Part shown: positions 1 through 33,564 of the stretch, one piece after another
Position numbering within the stretch: position 1 is the stretch's first letter
Layout: the number at the start of each line of letters is the position of its first letter
From: Flaccisagitta enflata
Taxonomy: Eukaryota; Chaetognatha; Sagittoidea; Aphragmophora
Direction: 5' to 3'
DNA: 64,000 nt
Assembly: GCA_965153355.1 (NCBI GenBank)
Contig: OZ231127.1
Span: 1-64,000, forward strand
Program-made: the position numbers and the translations under genes
The notes under the pieces: generated by a model
What the model was told of the DNA's origin: nothing
The model's database searches: none
What the model saw: only the letters and a program-made list of their open reading frames with translations

Positions 1-1105
1 GATGTAACACAATTATTGGATCTAGACCATGAAAACTTATTTCATTAAATTTATCTTTACAATATTGTACTTATTCTTTACAAATACAATAATGCATTTT
101 TCTAAATGTCCTTTCTGGTTGATTTTAGTAGTTTCAATTCATTACAGTTTGCCATTTTGGTTTTGTAATTTCCTGTCTGAAAAAAAGAGAATTTCCAACC
201 TGGAAATAAGCATCTACTTTGGAAGAATGCTTCACCTTAACGAATAGAGCTACCATATTCAGATTGATGCATTTGAAAGCGCAAAAAAAAAAAAAAAACT
301 CTTTGAATTAAATTAGATTAATACCAATCTGGTTATGATAGTTTTATTTGTTTAGATTTTGCAGTATTTCAAAGATCAGTGAACTTTATGATAATTTTCG
401 AATGAGAAAACACATCACCACTGTTTGTACCATCAAGTGACTTTGCCTTATCCAAAGTTTACTAAAGTCATGTTCAAAATTAAGATTCTTTTATCATCTA
501 CCTGATGGTGAAAAGTTTTCACCATCATCATCGCTTTGGCTCCAGTGAAGAGCAACTGTTTGTGTCATTTTGATGGCCTTCCTAATTGTTGTCATGTGTT
601 GTATTTTACATGTCAAACCATTCTTGATTTAACATTCAATTCCCCATTTGTCGTTCAATTGCCTTTTGTCGTGTGAAAATGCTAAAGTTCATTTGGTCTT
701 GGTATGACAAATCTTTGCTTGTGTTGACCTGACGTCCCTTTTTTGATTCGGCATCCTCAAGTTATCTTATTTTCTTGAATTGACTTTGTGTTAGATGCTC
801 ATTGATTTACAGGGAATTTTTTGCCTTAATGCAAGTGAAGAAAGTATGAGTCATATCCATTACTATGGAAAGTCAAATATACTAAAAGAAAGCAAACTAA
901 ATCAGAGTAAAGTTTTGCGCTGTTAATCTAGATTTATTTTTTTCGTTTTGTTTCTATCTTCTAGGCTGAGGATTATCAGAATAACCTAGATTCTTGATCA
1001 TCAATTGAACTGTCAATTTTCCCCCTTTTTGAGTCGACAATGTGTTATTCATAGATACAATTGAAGAAATCCTTTTTGATTTCCATTGTTTTGTTCTTTC
1101 TGAAG
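1..1105. other. AT-rich non-coding stretch (probable transglutaminase intron)
   Basis: No exon, repeat array or RNA gene could be recognised. A pyrimidine-rich run before the AG at 1104-1105 serves as the acceptor of the first transglutaminase exon in the window, so this is most simply the preceding intron. Confidence 0.5.
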
Positions 1106-1216
1106 GAACTTGACTTCTCATTTGAAGTTGATCCTACTGAAACTGCCAAAGCGGGATCCGTCATCTACGCTACTTTGACTGTCAACAATCCAACCTCAAA
1201 GGATTACACTCTCAAT
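1106..1216 (+). CDS. Transglutaminase exon a (start of beta-barrel 1)
   Basis: The acceptor follows a pyrimidine-rich tract ending in AG at 1104-1105. The 111-nt exon encodes 37 residues beginning ELDFSFEVDPTE and ends in phase 0 at GTAAGT (1217). The last 51 nt plus 10 nt of intron are the founder of a 61-bp tandem array that fills the following intron. Confidence 0.88.
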
Positions 1217-4200
1217 GTAAGTAATCTACGCCACTTTGACTGTCAAAAATCCAACCTCAAAGGATTACACTCTCAATGTAAGTAATCTATGCCACTTTGA
1301 CTGTCAAAAATCCAACCTCAAAGGATTACACTCTCAATGTAAGTAATCTATGCCACTTTGACTGTCAAAAATCCAACCTTAAAGGATTACGCACTCAATG
1401 TAAGTAATCTATGCCACTTTGACTGTCAAAAATCCAACCTCAAAGGATTACACTCTCAATGTAAGTAATCTACGCCACTTTGACTGTCAAAAATCCAACC
1501 TCAAAGGATTACACTCTCAATGTAAGTAATCTATGCCACTTTGACTGTCAAAAATCCAACCTCAAAGGATTACACTCTCAATGTAAGTAATCTATGCCAC
1601 TTTGACTGTCAAAAATCCAACCTTAAAGGATTACGCACTCAATGTAAGTAATCTATGCCACTTTGACTGTCAAAAATCCAACCTCAAAGGATTACACTCT
1701 CAATGTAAGTAATCTATGCCACTTTGACTGTCAAAAATCCAACCTCAAAAGATTACGCACTTAATGTAAATAACTTAGGCCTATTTGACTGTCAAGAATC
1801 CAACCTCAAAGGATTTTGCACTTAATGTAAGTAATATATGCCACTTTGACTGTCAAAAATCCAACCTCAAAGGATTATGCACTCTATGTAAGTAGTCTGC
1901 GTCACTTTTTGTCAAAGATCCAACCTCAAAGCATTACGCACTCAATGTAGGTAATTTACACCAGTTTGAAAAATCCAACCTCAAAGGATGACGCACTCAA
2001 TGTAAGTAATTTACGCCACTTTAACTGTCAAAAATCCAACCCAATAGGATTATGCACTCAATTTAAGCACAAATAGTTAAATCACATTCACAAAACACTA
2101 TTCAGTTAAACCCCGCAATAACGAATGCCAAGGGACCAACTAATTCTGTGTGTTATAGGCTGATTTCCGTTACTCTTGTGTCCATTACAGCGTACAGTGT
2201 AACTGTATGTGCTGTATCGGTCTGGAAACTTACTTGCAAATGTCATCCAAGACAATAATATATGGACCTTTCACAAATTCTTGCACAAAGGTCCTTTTGG
2301 GCAGTGGTCCCGAAGGGGTGGATGACCTTTGCTTTTACTCATATCTGAAAGTTTCTCCTCCTCTTTCTTCCCCTTTTTCTCTGCACCCCCCCCCCCCAAC
2401 CACCCCCAGTTTCAAGGAGAAAAAGAAGGAGGAAAATTCCTCATATGTGTAAAAACATATGTCATAGACTCCTTCGGGGCCGCTGCCCAGCTCCCTCAAA
2501 TTTGATCATAAACCTCTTCCGTTTAGCATGGCACGGGTACCGTTGACCACCTGATACTTTTGCGCTTCGAGTACAGTTGTTACTAGTATTCCAGGCGTGT
2601 ATAAAGTTGAGCATTCCCCCCCTCCTGTTGGGGAGGGGAGGGGAATAAAAGGATTTGGAGACAGGGAAAAAATCAAGAGCTAAAAAAAAAGAAATCGATT
2701 TTTTTGAAGATTTAATACTTTTGATGGTTCCAAATGATAGTATCTGATCACTACAACACATTTTAACACTATTTAAACCTATAATATACTGTTTGAAAAA
2801 ACAAAGACGATTTCAATGATGTGTCAGTTTTAATGAAAAGAAGGTAAAAACTCATATCACAGTGTTTGTTTGTTGAAACAACATAGTAGACGTCTTACAT
2901 GTTTTACAAAATGCTCTTCTGAGACGTGTCTAGGCAACAAAAGAGTGAATTAGATTAAGAAGAATTAGATAAAAAGCCTCACTGCATTAAACATTTCCAT
3001 AAATGTTTAAAATAGTACAAGTAAGTTCTTGAAATTACAACAACTTGCTTTATGGGGAAGAAAATCATAGATATTGTAACGCGACGCGACGCTTTGTGGG
3101 GAAATAAATCAAAGGCAGGGGGGGTAAAATCAAAAGCCGCTCAATTATATACATTCCTGTAGTATTCATCTGCGTCATTCTTTTCTTAATTTCTACTCCG
3201 TCGCGAAAGTCGGTGTGCGCCTTTTGCATATACTAATTTGTGCCCTCAATTTCTACTCAGGTGCGGATGTCAGTGGGTGCATTCTATTATTATGGGCGGC
3301 CAATGACAAATTCCAACAAAACTTACCGCGGAAAAGCTGAACTTAAATCGGGTGAAGGTGAGTCATTGAGCTTAAACTGGACCTGGCTGCAAACCACGCA
3401 TTCTACCTCTTTGACTTAATCTAGATGAGATCAACTTGGTGGTTGCAAAACGCCTGTTGGCCTAAATGGGGATAATGAGGTGGTTTTTCAATAATTTAGA
3501 CATTTGTCATGCAAAACTTACAGAGCAAAATGATTCTTTATCATGTCTTTTTCTTCCTCTTTGTTTACATAAAAACTCTTTTTGGTACACTTACCCTTTA
3601 ACCTCATTCTTATATATGTTTATATACTTAAATTCGTTCCTTTACCTTTGTTTTAATCATTCATTAATCATTCATCGATCGTTCATTTATCATTCGTCAA
3701 TGAATTCATTGAATTCTCATTTGATTTGCAGTCAAGACCATCAAATTGGGGCTTGGACCTGACGATTATCTCGACTTTGTCAAAGAGGACGCTCAACTAA
3801 GGTGAATGAGATAATGATTCATTCGCTCATTCATTCATTCATTCATTCATTCATTCATTCATTCATTCATTCATAAGATTCATTCCTTCATTCACTCAAT
3901 CATTTTTCTACGCATTTACTTATCATTCATATTCATTCATTGTTTTAAATCATTGTTTCTTTGATTCATAGATCCATTCATTTATTCATGTATTTATGAA
4001 ATCATTCATTCATTCATTCATTCATTGATTCATTCATCTATCATTCAATTCATTCATTAATTCATGTCTCAGATTCTACTGCGTGGCTGAATCAGAGGAT
4101 CACAGTTGCGCCGCTTCTTTTGTGGATCAAAAACAAATCAATCTCGATTTACCTGAAGTTGTTATCAAGGTGAAAAATATTGATTTAGTGACTGAATCAC

Positions 4201-6181
4201 ATCAATTTCATAAATACATATTCAAGTATATAGATTTATATATATGTATATGTATATGTATATCCATTTTTACTTTCAGAAAGTTGATTCCCTGTTCCAA
4301 ATGGAGTTGCTGCTACAGTACGATGGGAGCAATGACGACCTAGACTGGAGGATGAATTTTAAGTATCTTAATTTTATTTGATTTATAAAAAAAATGAGAT
4401 CTATACTAATTAAAGGTTGCTTTCTTGCTTGAATATATTAGCTTTTCTCAATCTTCAACTTGTGACTTAACTTTATCAAGACTTTTTTTTTTCAATGTTC
4501 TAACCTAGCTCATCAGATTTGGCAGAACATTTTACATGATTTAGACTATTTTTACAGGTTTTATGCCTGTTTTAAATTTTGCCCAGCTACTAATTTACAT
4601 AATTGTTCTGTTTTAAAAATAGCTGTAAAACCTGTAAAAATAGTCTAGTTGAGCTGATTTTTTTTCTCAAAATTTTATAGAATTTTTAGCCTGATCTGAT
4701 GGGCTAGGTAAGAACATTGAAAAATGAAGTCCTGATGAAGTCAAGTCACAAGTTGAAGAATGAGAAAAAGTAACATATTCAAGCAATAGAGCAACTCTTA
4801 AATAGCATAGATCTCAATTTTTTTATGAAGCAAATAAGACTAAGATATTTAAAATCTATCCTCCAGTCTAGGTTGTCTTTGCTCCCATTGTACTGTAAGC
4901 ACTAAGTATTCCATTGACTCAAAAATAGAAAAGAAATCAGTTTCATGTCCATCTTTAAACTGTTTTCATTATTTACAGCCATTACAAGACACAACTGTCA
5001 GCGTTGGTTCACCTTTCAAAATGGAGTTGCAATTCACGAATCCATTGAAGCAGAAACTAACTGACATCGCTTTCACTGTTGAAGGCGCCGGAATGCGTCA
5101 ACGCACCATTAAAGAGGGCAGGTATGATATGTTGAAGAGGGCAGGTATGATCTGTTGAAGAGGGCAGGTATGATCTGTTGAAGAGGGCAGGAATGATCTG
5201 TTGAAGAGGGCAGGTATGATCTGTTGAAGAGGGCAGGTATGATCTGTTAAAGAGGGCAGTTATGATCTGTTAAAGAGGGCAGGTATGATCTGTTGAAGAG
5301 GGCAGGTAGGATCAGTTGAAGAGGGCAGGTATGATCTGTTGAAGAGGGCAGGTATGATCTGTTGAAGAGGGCAGGTATGATCTGTTGAAGAGGGCGGGTA
5401 TGATCTGTTGAAGAGGGCAGATATGATCTGTTGAAGAGGGCGGTTATGATCTGCTAAAGAGGGCAGGTATGATCTGTTGAAGAAGGCAGAAATGATCTGT
5501 TGAAGATGGCTTGCAGGATCTGTTGAAGAGGGCAGGTAGGATCAGTTGAAGAGGGCAGGTATGATCTGTTGAAGAGGGCAGGTATGATCTGTTGAAGCGG
5601 GCAGGTATGATCTGTTGACGAGTGCAGGTATTATCTGTTGAAGAGGGCAGGTATGATCTGTTGAAGAGGGCAGGTATCAACTGTCAAAGATGTTGGAATC
5701 CTCTTCTCTCTCAATCTTTAAGTGTCACGATGTTTTCCCTTGTATCCATTTTCCCATAAAATATCACCGCGACTTTTGTATGAGACAATTGTAGCAATAC
5801 ATCGGCGACTGATTTCTTTTCATAACAAAACGGACAAATACAGTTACACCCTACTCCGACGGAACGCCTGTAATGGAGATAAATTTCGTTTTTTCTTGGT
5901 TGTCAATACCAACAACACGCTTATAACAGATACAAATTCTATTCCCATGACACTCGTTATTGCATGCATGGTTAAACTACACTTGTATTTTGGTCAAGAT
6001 AAAAGATTTTAATAATGACGTAGTTTTTCGTTTTTGTTGTAGGGATTTGAATCCTGGAGAAACGATGATGTTGCAAGTGGAAACGTTTCCAAGAAGAAAA
6101 GGAACTCGGGACGTGATTGTGGCCTTTGTATCGGAGGAACTCAGCTGCAATCCAGATTCCATCACCATCAATGTTGTCTGA
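1106..6181 (+). CDS. Transglutaminase, 3' part of gene: two C-terminal beta-barrel domains (6 exons)
   Basis: Six exons (1106-1216, 3261-3357, 3732-3801, 4073-4169, 4979-5121, 6043-6181) join in phase with GT/AG junctions into 218 residues ending at TGA 6179-6181. Transglutaminases cross-link glutamine to lysine side chains with calcium and a Cys-His-Asp triad. The triad lies in the core domain, upstream of this window. What is seen are the two immunoglobulin-like barrels: the first starts near DFSFEVDPTETAKAGS and holds VRMSVGAFYYYGRP; the second starts at LPEVVIKPLQDTTVSVGSPF and holds KMELQFTNPLKQKL and DLNPGETMMLQVE. Order and spacing match vertebrate and arthropod (haemocyte-type) transglutaminases, and the end has the usual length. 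The gene converges on the G-alpha gene, with stop codons 2.5 kb apart. Two donors and the stop codon are embedded in tandem arrays. Family assignment is firm; the paralogue is unknown. Confidence 0.9.
1166..2076. repeat. 61-bp tandem array seeded on an exon 3' end plus splice donor
   Basis: About 15 units of 61 bp. The first unit is 51 nt of transglutaminase exon a plus the first 10 intron bases (GTAAGTAATC). Each later unit repeats the exon-derived part, and most keep GTAAGT. A variant unit recurs every fourth copy (near 1349 and 1593), giving a 244-bp higher-order period. The last copies are degenerate. Confidence 0.93.
2299..2488. mobile_element. Family B TIR element, copy 1 (short)
   Basis: The ends are inverted repeats: GGGCAGTGGTCCCGAAGGGG on the left, and the complement of CCTTCGGGGCCGCTGCCC on the right. 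The core is C-rich and purine-rich. The same ends occur near 30.7, 31.3, 35.6 and 13.2 kb. No transposase is present, and no target duplication is clear. Confidence 0.6.
2592..3169. mobile_element. hAT-type MITE, copy 1 (8-bp TSD tagtattc)
   Basis: Terminal inverted repeats read CAGGCGTGTATAAAGTTGAG and, at the right, CTCAATTATATACATTCCTG. The element is flanked on both sides by the exact 8-mer tagtattc (2584-2591 and 3170-3177). An 8-bp duplication with CAGG-type ends is the signature of the hAT superfamily. There is no coding capacity. A sister copy is at 14222-14539. Confidence 0.85.
3261..3357 (+). CDS. Transglutaminase exon b
   Basis: The acceptor TTCTACTCAG precedes 97 nt encoding VRMSVGAFYYYGRP through KAELKSGE, with one base left over. 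The donor is GTGAGT at 3358. In frame with exon a. Confidence 0.88.
3732..3801 (+). CDS. Transglutaminase exon c
   Basis: The acceptor TTGATTTGCAG precedes 70 nt encoding KTIKLGLGPDDYLDFVKED and ending AQL plus two bases. The donor is GTGAAT at 3802, followed directly by ATTC-type microsatellite sequence. Phases fit exons b and d. Confidence 0.86.
3826..4066. repeat. (ATTC)n microsatellite, interrupted
   Basis: A perfect ATTC run at about 3826-3872, followed by degenerate ATTC-rich sequence reaching the acceptor of the next transglutaminase exon. Confidence 0.85.
4073..4169 (+). CDS. Transglutaminase exon d (end of barrel 1, linker)
   Basis: The acceptor TTCATGTCTCAG precedes 97 nt encoding FYCVAESEDHSCAASFVDQ through LPEVVIK, ending in phase 0 at the donor GTGAAA (4170). 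The LPEVVIK linker is the typical start of barrel 2. Confidence 0.86.
4281..4315 (+). pseudogene. Partial duplicate of transglutaminase exon e, cut by a MITE
   Basis: A good acceptor (TTTTTACTTTCAG) leads, in the phase required after exon d, into VDSLFQMELLL, which resembles VGSPFKMELQF in exon e (six of eleven identical). After 35 nt the frame runs into the TA-flanked MITE at 4316. This looks like a duplicated or alternative exon start that was destroyed by insertion. The similarity is short. Confidence 0.4.
4316..4893. mobile_element. TA-flanked foldback MITE (CAGT...ACTG), copy 1
   Basis: Two ~270-bp arms are inverted complements around a short centre. Outer ends are CAGTACGATGGGAGC and GCTCCCATTGTACTG. 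The element is flanked by TA on each side (4314-4315 and 4894-4895), as for Tc1/mariner insertions. An inner motif CCTAGACTGGAGGA is shared in form with the element at 24393-24994. Confidence 0.8.
4979..5121 (+). CDS. Transglutaminase exon e (beta-barrel 2)
   Basis: The acceptor ATTATTTACAG precedes 143 nt encoding PLQDTTVSVGSPFKMELQF and on to MRQRTIKEG, ending in AG at the donor GTATGA (5122). In phase with exons d and f. The last ~13 nt plus the donor are the unit of the following 23-bp array. Confidence 0.88.
5108..5688. repeat. 23-bp tandem array seeded on an exon end and donor (AG|GT)
   Basis: About 25 units of GTATGATCTGTTGAAGAGGG plus CAG. The exon ends AAAGAGGGCAG and the intron starts GTATGA, so every unit recreates an AG|GT donor. 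Several units have substitutions; units are mostly 23 bp. Confidence 0.93.
6043..6181 (+). CDS. Transglutaminase terminal exon f
   Basis: The acceptor TTTTTGTTGTAG precedes 139 nt encoding DLNPGETMMLQVETFPRRKG through SITINVV, then TGA at 6179-6181. The sequence around the stop codon is repeated several times downstream. Confidence 0.88.
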
Positions 6182-6322
6182 AGTCTAACTGCAAGTCTGC
6201 AACCCAGAGTCCATCACTATCAATGTTGTCTGAAGTCTGACTGCGACCCTGAGTCCATCACCATCAATGTTGTCTGAAGTCTGACTGCAACCCAGAGTCT
6301 ATCACCATCAATGTTGTCTGAA
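6140..6322. repeat. Short tandem repeats seeded on the transglutaminase stop codon
   Basis: Three to four imperfect copies of a segment containing CCATCACCATCAATGTTGTC and TGAAGTCTGACTGCAACC. The first copy is coding (SITINVV-stop). The rest lie in the 3' UTR. GTCTGAA repeats resume at about 6834-6860 after an inserted MITE. Confidence 0.75.
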
Positions 6323-6832
6323 CAGTCAGTGGACAAAACAAAATAGGTAGAGAGCTCACTCTGTTGGCTTTGATCCAACCTACTGTTATTAAACAGCAGG
6401 CTGTAAACAACAACTGGTTGTAAAGATTACAGCCGGCTGTCATCATACAAAGTTGGCAAAAATCCAACCTAAAAAGAACAGAACGTGACTGGCATATCCA
6501 TATCCTGATGAAGTTGTGAGAAGTTTGACATGTTATAAAAAGAAATCTTTTGATATTATATTATAACTTTATTGAAAATTGATAAAAAATCTTTATTATC
6601 ATTTTAAAGTATATGTTGTGATGTATCAAACTTGTCAGAATTTCATCAGGATTATGAATTTGCAGGTCTCATTCTATTTGGTGAAAGTAGGAATTTTGCC
6701 AACTTTGTAGCATGACAGCCGGCTGTAATTTTTACAACCAGTTATTGTTTACAGCCTGCTGTTTGATAACAGTAGGTTAGATAAAAGCCAACAGAGTGAG
6801 CTTTCTACCTATTATGTTTTGTCCACAGACTG
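6323..6832. mobile_element. Family J foldback MITE, copy 1
   Basis: The ends read CAGTCAGTGGACAAAAC and, inverted, GTTTTGTCCACAGACTG. Arms of ~150-180 bp are inverted complements that include ACAGCCGGCTGTCAT. It is inserted in the transglutaminase 3' UTR repeats. The same ends bound 18583-19211. Confidence 0.75.
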
Positions 6833-6860
6833 TGAAGTCTGAAGTCTGAAGTCTGAAGCA

Positions 6861-8225
6861 ACTAAAGAAGCAACTTGGTTGTTCGAGGTTTTATTGCAAC
6901 TTCAGCAGCAAGAACTAAACACACTGCTCTCTTTGTTAAAGAGCTACTAATATCACTTTTAACACTGGCTATAAAACGATTTAATCTCAGTTACTGCATA
7001 ATTCAGTTTTTGTTCACTTTGTTGCTCTTTTCACAACGCTTGAAGACCAATCTATAGAATTGAAAATCTCTAGGAGGCAAACAATACTGGAATAAGATTT
7101 ACAATCGTTCATCACTGGGCGAATTCTTGCATGAAAACGTTGGTTGTCTTTTTTTACATGTTTCAAATGCTACTTAGATGTCGCTTTTCAACGTTGGAAT
7201 ATATCATGATTCATGAGGATGTTTTGGCAGTATTGTTGTTCGCATTAAACGTCCCTGTCTCGATAATTGAAATTAAGCTGATGATACTTAATAAAGTAAG
7301 ATTGAGGAAAGAGATTCATTTTTATTTCTAATTCATTTACAAATTTTCAGATGCAGAGAAGACAACTTTCAAGAAAAAAAGGGGGAAAGGAAAGTAATAG
7401 ACGGTTCATGTGACATATGTCGCGTAAGTAAACACATATAACTTAGGCGTCTCGTCTGTAATCTCAGTCGGGTGCAGGCACTACCAAAAATGGTCCAATA
7501 TTCAAAAATGATGAAATTTCTTTATATAACTAAACGTTTTGTAGCTTCATTCATTAGGCATGAGCGTCGCGCTATCCCTTTAAGAGCTCTTTTCCACCAT
7601 GAGGAATCATCATTGAGAATCATTTACTGAAACTTAATCTCTTGATTTTAAGATTTAAAAAAAGTTTGAAATAAAAAAACATGATAACAGGCTTGTGAAT
7701 ATCTGATAAAGCCTCTTTTGACTCAAGCACTGATTAAATTCTGAATTCTGCATTAATTATCAAATGATTCTGGTGAGTGTAATATCATTAAGAATTCATT
7801 AGATGGAAAATAGAAGAGATGACTAAGCAAGTCGAATTTTTAGCGTAACTCCCGCAGTAGTGATATTCCAGAAAAACCCACGGTCCATTGAGCATTGTTT
7901 CTTCACTGACTCATAACCAAGCTATGCCATTCTTAGCGGTTTCATATCCCTTTTGAGTTTTTTCTTTAGGGATTAAAAATCGCAAACATAATAGCTGAAA
8001 ATTGGATGCGGGAAAATGATGGCGAGGAAAGAAGGCTGGTCAAAGGAAGATTTGGTAAATGGGGGTTGGGTGCAAATGGACATCGTGAATGATTTGAGGT
8101 CAGAAGCGAAGAGAAAAGGGGGTGGAGGGAAAGAGCACAAAAAGGGGGAAAAGCTAAGAGACATGAAGGGGTTAAGGCTAAAAGATAGAGAAAGAGAATA
8201 CCATACAGAAATGCAAGCACGCAAC
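6861..8225. other. Tail-to-tail intergenic region
   Basis: AT-rich sequence between the transglutaminase 3' UTR and the G-alpha 3' end. No coding region, RNA gene or array was recognised. Candidate polyadenylation signals lie at 7290-7295 (+) and 8226-8231 (-). Confidence 0.5.
7290..7295 (+). promoter_or_regulatory. Candidate AATAAA polyadenylation signal (transglutaminase)
   Basis: AATAAA lies ~1.1 kb after the transglutaminase stop codon. The hexamer is common in AT-rich DNA, so this is only a candidate. Confidence 0.25.
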
Positions 8226-8231
8226 TTTATT
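8226..8231 (-). promoter_or_regulatory. Candidate AATAAA polyadenylation signal (G-alpha)
   Basis: TTTATT on the + strand reads AATAAA in the gene direction, ~410 bp after the G-alpha stop codon. Candidate only. Confidence 0.3.
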
Positions 8232-8309
8232 CTCAAAGAATCGATTTGATGCAGATTTTGTTGCAGTTTTGATTCAACATCACGATTCATGAAAGAACGA
8301 AGGCAAACC

Positions 8310-8312
<3 letters not shown>

Positions 8313-8382
<70 letters not shown>
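8313..8382. repeat. (GA)n microsatellite
   Basis: About 35 perfect GA units, in the G-alpha 3' flank or UTR. Confidence 0.97.
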
Positions 8383-8385
<3 letters not shown>

Positions 8386-8638
8386 TGAAGACTTGGAGAC
8401 AGACACGCAGTCAGTTAGACAGACCTAAAAAAGCAAGATAAACTGACCGACCGATAGCGAAAGAAAGTCATGATAGAAAGGGCAAAGAAGACTGCAGAGA
8501 CTCGAGTCCAGGACAGAGAAATAAGAAAGGCATGATAAAATCCATTTATGTTTTCCCGTTATGCATAATTATTGCGTAGATGATGCATTTTTGATGCATA
8601 TTCAATGCATAGTTAATGCATAGTTAAGGCATGGTTAA

Positions 8639-32154
<23,516 letters not shown>

Positions 32155-32157
32155 CAT

Positions 32158-33165
32158 TAACGTTTCAACGGTAACAGAATACCTGGTTTAGGAATAACAA
32201 CATTTCATTGTCTTACGAGTCGGATTTTGGAATAACCACATTTCACTTTCTTATGAGTCCTATTTAGGAATACAGGGAATACCGCGCCAACCGGGACAAA
32301 AGAAAACGACATAATATCTCTTTTGAAAATGACAAATTTGATTTGAAAACAGTTTCTGGTAGATCTTTTAAACCGATTTTATATCATTAAGAAAAATCAT
32401 AACTGAATAGTACACTAAAAGCACACGAAAAGATGGAAAAAAAGCTAAAACTTGACAAATTTCTTGTAATTTTTTCCAGAAATGCGCGAAGTACTTTAAT
32501 CCTACACTTCTTTTGTTAACTATTGCAACAAATATTGGATTAGAAAACTTGGATTTGTCTTAAATTGAATGGGGAATCAATATAGTTTTATGAAAAAGCT
32601 TTAAAAACTTATATCTGGGTTTCTTTCGTTGAAATTTTTCACTCAATTGAAGAAAAAAAAAATCAAAAATCCAACTTTTTTATCAAGAAACTCAGTTATA
32701 TTTTCAAAAATTATTAAAAGTAGGCAATATGAATGGTGGAGTATGAAACTACATCGAATCATCTATCATTCAAGACCAATCCCAGCATAGAAACACGATT
32801 TGTCTAGATTTGGCAAGAGTATGAAGAAATGTTGTTAAAACATCACAATCACAATTTTTTGCAATTTCAGATTTCATGATTTACATGAGAAGTGATACTA
32901 AGGCGAAATTATTGGTCTCACCATGACAAAGTTTATAGATAACAAAATCGGTTCTAAAGCTTTCTCTGGAACTGTTGTCAGAATTGACCTACCATTTTTA
33001 GATCTAGAGATATGTCGTTTTCTTTCGTCCCGGTAGGCGGGATATTCCCTGTAACAACATTTCATTGTCTTAAGAGTCCTATTTAGGAATAACCACATTT
33101 TATTGTCTTCTGAGTTTTCCCTTATAGTCCACGCTTTAACCGCAACAGAATACCTATTTTAGGAA
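32158..33165. repeat. ~37-bp repeats in the G-alpha 5' flank, split by an insertion
   Basis: Units containing GGAATAACCACATTTCATTG and TCTTATGAGTCCTATTTA occur at 32190-32272 and again at 33052-33112. The words AACAGAATACCTGG and ACGTTT-AACGG next to the start codon recur near 33130-33165. Confidence 0.75.
32273..33051. mobile_element. TA-flanked TIR element (CAGGGAATA...TATTCCCTG)
   Basis: Inverted ends of ~45 bp include CAGGGAATACCGCGCC and CGGGACAAAAGAAAACGAC. TA flanks both sides (32271-32272 and 33052-33053). The AT-rich inside has no reading frame. It looks like a mariner-type non-autonomous element inserted in the 37-bp repeats. Confidence 0.82.
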
Positions 33166-33239
33166 AAAAAATCGGTAGAACTCGGGAGGAATCTGCGGGT
33201 CTATTTATCGGCCCATCTGTACATCCGTCTGTAATAACT

Positions 33240-33560
33240 CTGTACGAACCTCCTCCAAGAACCAGTTTCTGGACCCTGAGACCTAGATCCTAGCCTACAG
33301 AACCTGGAGCCTAACTTCTCAGACCTAGGTTCTTGCTCCTAATATCCAGATGTTGACCCCCTCCCTGAAGACCAAAATGTCAGCCTCCATCACCCAGATT
33401 CCAACCTCCCAGACCTAGATCCTAGTCCTAGCATCCCAAACCGAGATCATGGTATCCCGGACCCAGATTTGCAAGTACAGACCCAGGTGTTTTTTTTTCA
33501 TCCAAGACCTAGATCCTTGTCAGTAAAACCTGGATTGTGCTCTCTGAAACCTGACAGGTT
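33240..33560. repeat. Degenerate ~20-bp minisatellite (CAGACCTAGATCCTAGCC)
   Basis: Irregular copies of AGACCTAGATCCTAGCCTCC. It resembles the inner repeats of Family B elements but lacks clear ends. Confidence 0.55.
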
Positions 33561-33564
33561 AATG

